Source: Oscillospiraceae bacterium
Lineage (GTDB): Bacteria; Bacillota; Clostridia; Oscillospirales; Oscillospiraceae
DNA: 42,013 bases
Assembly: GCA_017518225.1 (NCBI GenBank)
Contig: JAFWVV010000002.1
Coordinates: 1-42,013, forward strand
Direction of reading: 5' to 3'
A program made the translations under genes and the position numbers. This document shows, in pieces, positions 40,580 to 42,013 of the stretch (the first letter of the stretch is position 1; every line of letters starts with the position of its first letter). A model generated the notes under the pieces. The model saw only the letters and a list, made by a program, of their open reading frames with translations. It made no database searches and was not told the DNA's origin.

Positions 40580-41710
40580 ATGATAAACAAAAAGAGGACG
40601 GTTGTGATATCACTTACCGTGATGCTGCTTGCGATAGGCTTGAGCGGGGCTTTTTTTGTTTGCGGCAGCGGAAAAAGAGAGATTGTGGAAACACACGACT
40701 CTGTATCGTTATGGTGCGAAGAACCACAGCCGACACCTTTGCCGGCGAGCGCGCCCGCGCCTGCGCCGGCAAGCGCGCCGACGCCAACGCCCTCTCCCGT
40801 GCCGGACGAAGCGTCGCTGGCGCAGAGACAGGCGGCGCAGCTTGAGAAGCTGGAGGAAATCTTCTGCCGGGACGGAAAAAAGCCAAGCTTTCAGGTGTTT
40901 CCCCGCAAGGCAGCCGGCGCCTTTGTCCAGTATGGCGGGGTCTTTACCATCGGCGTACCGGAGCATTGGGACGAGGGCGAGGTGGATCTGGTGCTGTTTT
41001 TTGACCCGGACGCGCTGCCCTACCGGGGAAGAAGCTATTACGGCGGGGAAGTGGATAATCCCTTTGTCTGCGCGGAGGACCGGATCGACTGTGTGATGGA
41101 CGAAAACCCGGACGCCGTGGTGGTGATGATGAGCTGCCAATGGGGCGGCACCTATATGCTGAAAATGCTGGATGCGGTCGACCGGCTCGGCGTGCAGGCG
41201 TACCGCCGTGTCGTCAGCGCCGGCTGGAGCGCCGGGGGAAACCGGGCGCTCTCCTGCGCCGCTGAGATCCTTGAAAAGCATCCGGACATGGGCGTGCCCC
41301 TCATCTTGCTCAATGACTGCAACCACACGGAGCTGGTCGAGGCCACGGTCTTCAACACCTTGGCCGAGCACGAGGTCAAATGCCTGCTGTTCACCTCCAA
41401 CGAGCAGGGGGCGAGAGGACATAAGCTCTATGGGCTTCTGCGGCGGCAGATACCGATAGCGATCGTTTATGCGGAATTTGAGCTTCAGCCGGAGTCTAAC
41501 ATGCACATTGACCGTCTGTATCTGGGCTTTGCGGAAAACCTGTTGGGCTATGTCCTGGGAAATATCCCGGAGCTGCCGGCAGAGACCTATGGCGCGCAGT
41601 ATCGCTACGGCTACCACGACTATGAGAAGGATACCACCGTATATCTCACGGCGGCGGAGGTATATAGACTGCTCGAGCAGCCGGCGGCGCAGCATGAGCC
41701 GAAAAAATGA
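40580..41710 (+). CDS. Exported alpha/beta-hydrolase-like protein of unknown function
   Basis: I do not recognise a named family. The 376-aa protein begins with a signal anchor (VVISLTVMLLAIGLSGAFFVC, about 8-28), then a Pro/Ala/Thr linker (about 50-76) and a globular domain. A nucleophile-elbow motif GWSAGGN (215-221, Ser217) follows a beta strand (YRRVVSAGWSAGG) as in alpha/beta hydrolases such as lipases, esterases or feruloyl esterases. Candidate Asp and His lie in LLNDCNHTEL and MHIDRLYLG. It should act outside the membrane. The start ATG 40580 has a CAGGGG upstream. Its operon partner is an XRE regulator. Confidence 0.65.
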   Translation: MINKKRTVVISLTVMLLAIGLSGAFFVCGSGKREIVETHDSVSLWCEEPQPTPLPASAPAPAPASAPTPTPSPVPDEASLAQRQAAQLEKLEEIFCRDGKKPSFQVFPRKAAGAFVQYGGVFTIGVPEHWDEGEVDLVLFFDPDALPYRGRSYYGGEVDNPFVCAEDRIDCVMDENPDAVVVMMSCQWGGTYMLKMLDAVDRLGVQAYRRVVSAGWSAGGNRALSCAAEILEKHPDMGVPLILLNDCNHTELVEATVFNTLAEHEVKCLLFTSNEQGARGHKLYGLLRRQIPIAIVYAEFELQPESNMHIDRLYLGFAENLLGYVLGNIPELPAETYGAQYRYGYHDYEKDTTVYLTAAEVYRLLEQPAAQHEPKK

Positions 41711-41729
41711 CAAATATCGCACGATTTGA

Positions 41730-41758
41730 TTGACTTTTATTTCACATAAGTCTACAAT
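41730..41758 (+). promoter_or_regulatory. SigA promoter of the lipoprotein gene
   Basis: TTGACT (41730-41735) and TACAAT (41753-41758) are separated by 17 nt. The leader also contains a 7-bp hairpin, TTTCCGC (41777-41783) with GCGGAAA (41790-41796), just before the ribosome-binding site. Confidence 0.65.
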
Positions 41759-41813
41759 ATAATCAGCGGCAACAATTTTCCGCCCGCAAGCGGAAATGAG
41801 AGGTTATGTGAAG

Positions 41814-42013
41814 ATGAAAAACATAAGGCCTTATCTGATCATATTGTTTGCGTTGATCTTGTGCACAGGCTTATTGAGCGGCTGCGCACTTTGGGAAAAG
41901 CCGGACGAACCGCTGATGTTTCTTCCCCCTACGCCTACGCCCGAGCCCCCCCCGGAGCCCACCCCGGAGCCCACCCCGGAGCCCACCCCGGAGCCCACCC
42001 CGGAGCCGACGCC
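41814..42013 (+). CDS. Lipoprotein with Pro-Glu-Pro-Thr repeats (partial, runs off the window)
   Basis: The visible 66 residues start with a type II signal peptide, hydrophobic LIILFALILCTGLLSGC with lipobox LSGC and Cys24, so the product is a lipoprotein anchored outside the membrane. After a short stretch comes a linker made of repeated PEPT units encoded by a 12-bp tandem repeat. The functional domain lies beyond the window. GTG 41808 is an alternative start; GAGAGG (41798-41803) is 10 nt from the ATG and 4 nt from the GTG. The neighbouring hydrolase has a similar proline-rich linker. Confidence 0.85.
   Translation, partial: MKNIRPYLIILFALILCTGLLSGCALWEKPDEPLMFLPPTPTPEPPPEPTPEPTPEPTPEPTPEPT
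41952..42011 (+). repeat. 12-bp tandem repeat coding PEPT units
   Basis: Four perfect copies of CCGGAGCCCACC run from 41952 to 41999, followed by a variant copy (42000-42011) that probably begins further units outside the window. Perfect identity at the third codon positions suggests recent slippage or expansion. Confidence 0.9.

Noticed and set aside
41952-42011. CRISPR array
   Set aside because: The repeats are 12 bp, directly adjacent without spacers, and in frame within a coding region.

Overview
The window is a GC-rich stretch of housekeeping DNA from an endospore-forming Firmicute, most likely a member of class Clostridia (an Oscillospirales- or Christensenellales-like lineage is my guess; nothing here fixes genus). 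The evidence is the set of sporulation genes (ylbJ, yqfC, yqfD, spoVD-type PBP, an intact sigK), the clostridial order phoH-ybeY-era-yqzL-recO, a single dcw cluster with a meso-DAP-type MurE, and strong GGAGG ribosome-binding sites. Nearly all genes are on the + strand; only a rhodanese, ylbJ and a CsoR-family repressor are on the - strand.

Layout. 1-142 is the tail of a transposase, cut off abruptly. 188-1493 (-) carries a rhodanese-like protein and YlbJ. 1574-6719 is yqfC-yqfD-phoH-ybeY-era-DUF2007-yqzL-recO, followed by mutS2. 9246-9509 is a stand-alone HPr with its own promoter and terminator. 9578-12903 is uvrC-rsmD-coaD plus a coiled-coil protein, closed by a strong terminator. 13118-24088 is the division/cell-wall cluster mraZ-rsmH-ftsL-spoVD/ftsI-murE-mraY-ftsW-murG-(terminator)-murA-ftsQ, and ftsZ follows under its own promoter. 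murB, murC, murD and murF are absent from the cluster.

25479-27631 holds a YihY membrane protein, a 147-bp MITE-like element placed exactly between two convergent stop codons, a His-rich CsoR-type repressor (-) and sigK. 27745-34050 is a compact shikimate operon (DAHP synthase, aroB, aroA, aroC, a chorismate mutase-shikimate dehydrogenase-shikimate kinase fusion, aroQ) that encodes every step from erythrose-4-phosphate to chorismate, plus the first step towards Phe/Tyr. A VanY-type carboxypeptidase follows. 35106-39885 is the rimP-nusA-rnpM-ylxQ-infB operon, with a leader hairpin in front and a modular repeat block inserted between nusA and rnpM.

The last 2 kb is more accessory: an XRE regulator, an exported alpha/beta-hydrolase-like protein of unknown function, and the start of a lipoprotein with a 12-bp tandem repeat that runs off the window. 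I found no CRISPR array, prophage, tRNA or rRNA. I did not find a clearly new multi-gene system. The most unusual items are the three-domain aromatic-pathway fusion, the MITE-like element, the repeat block ahead of rnpM, and the murA start codon tucked under a terminator hairpin.
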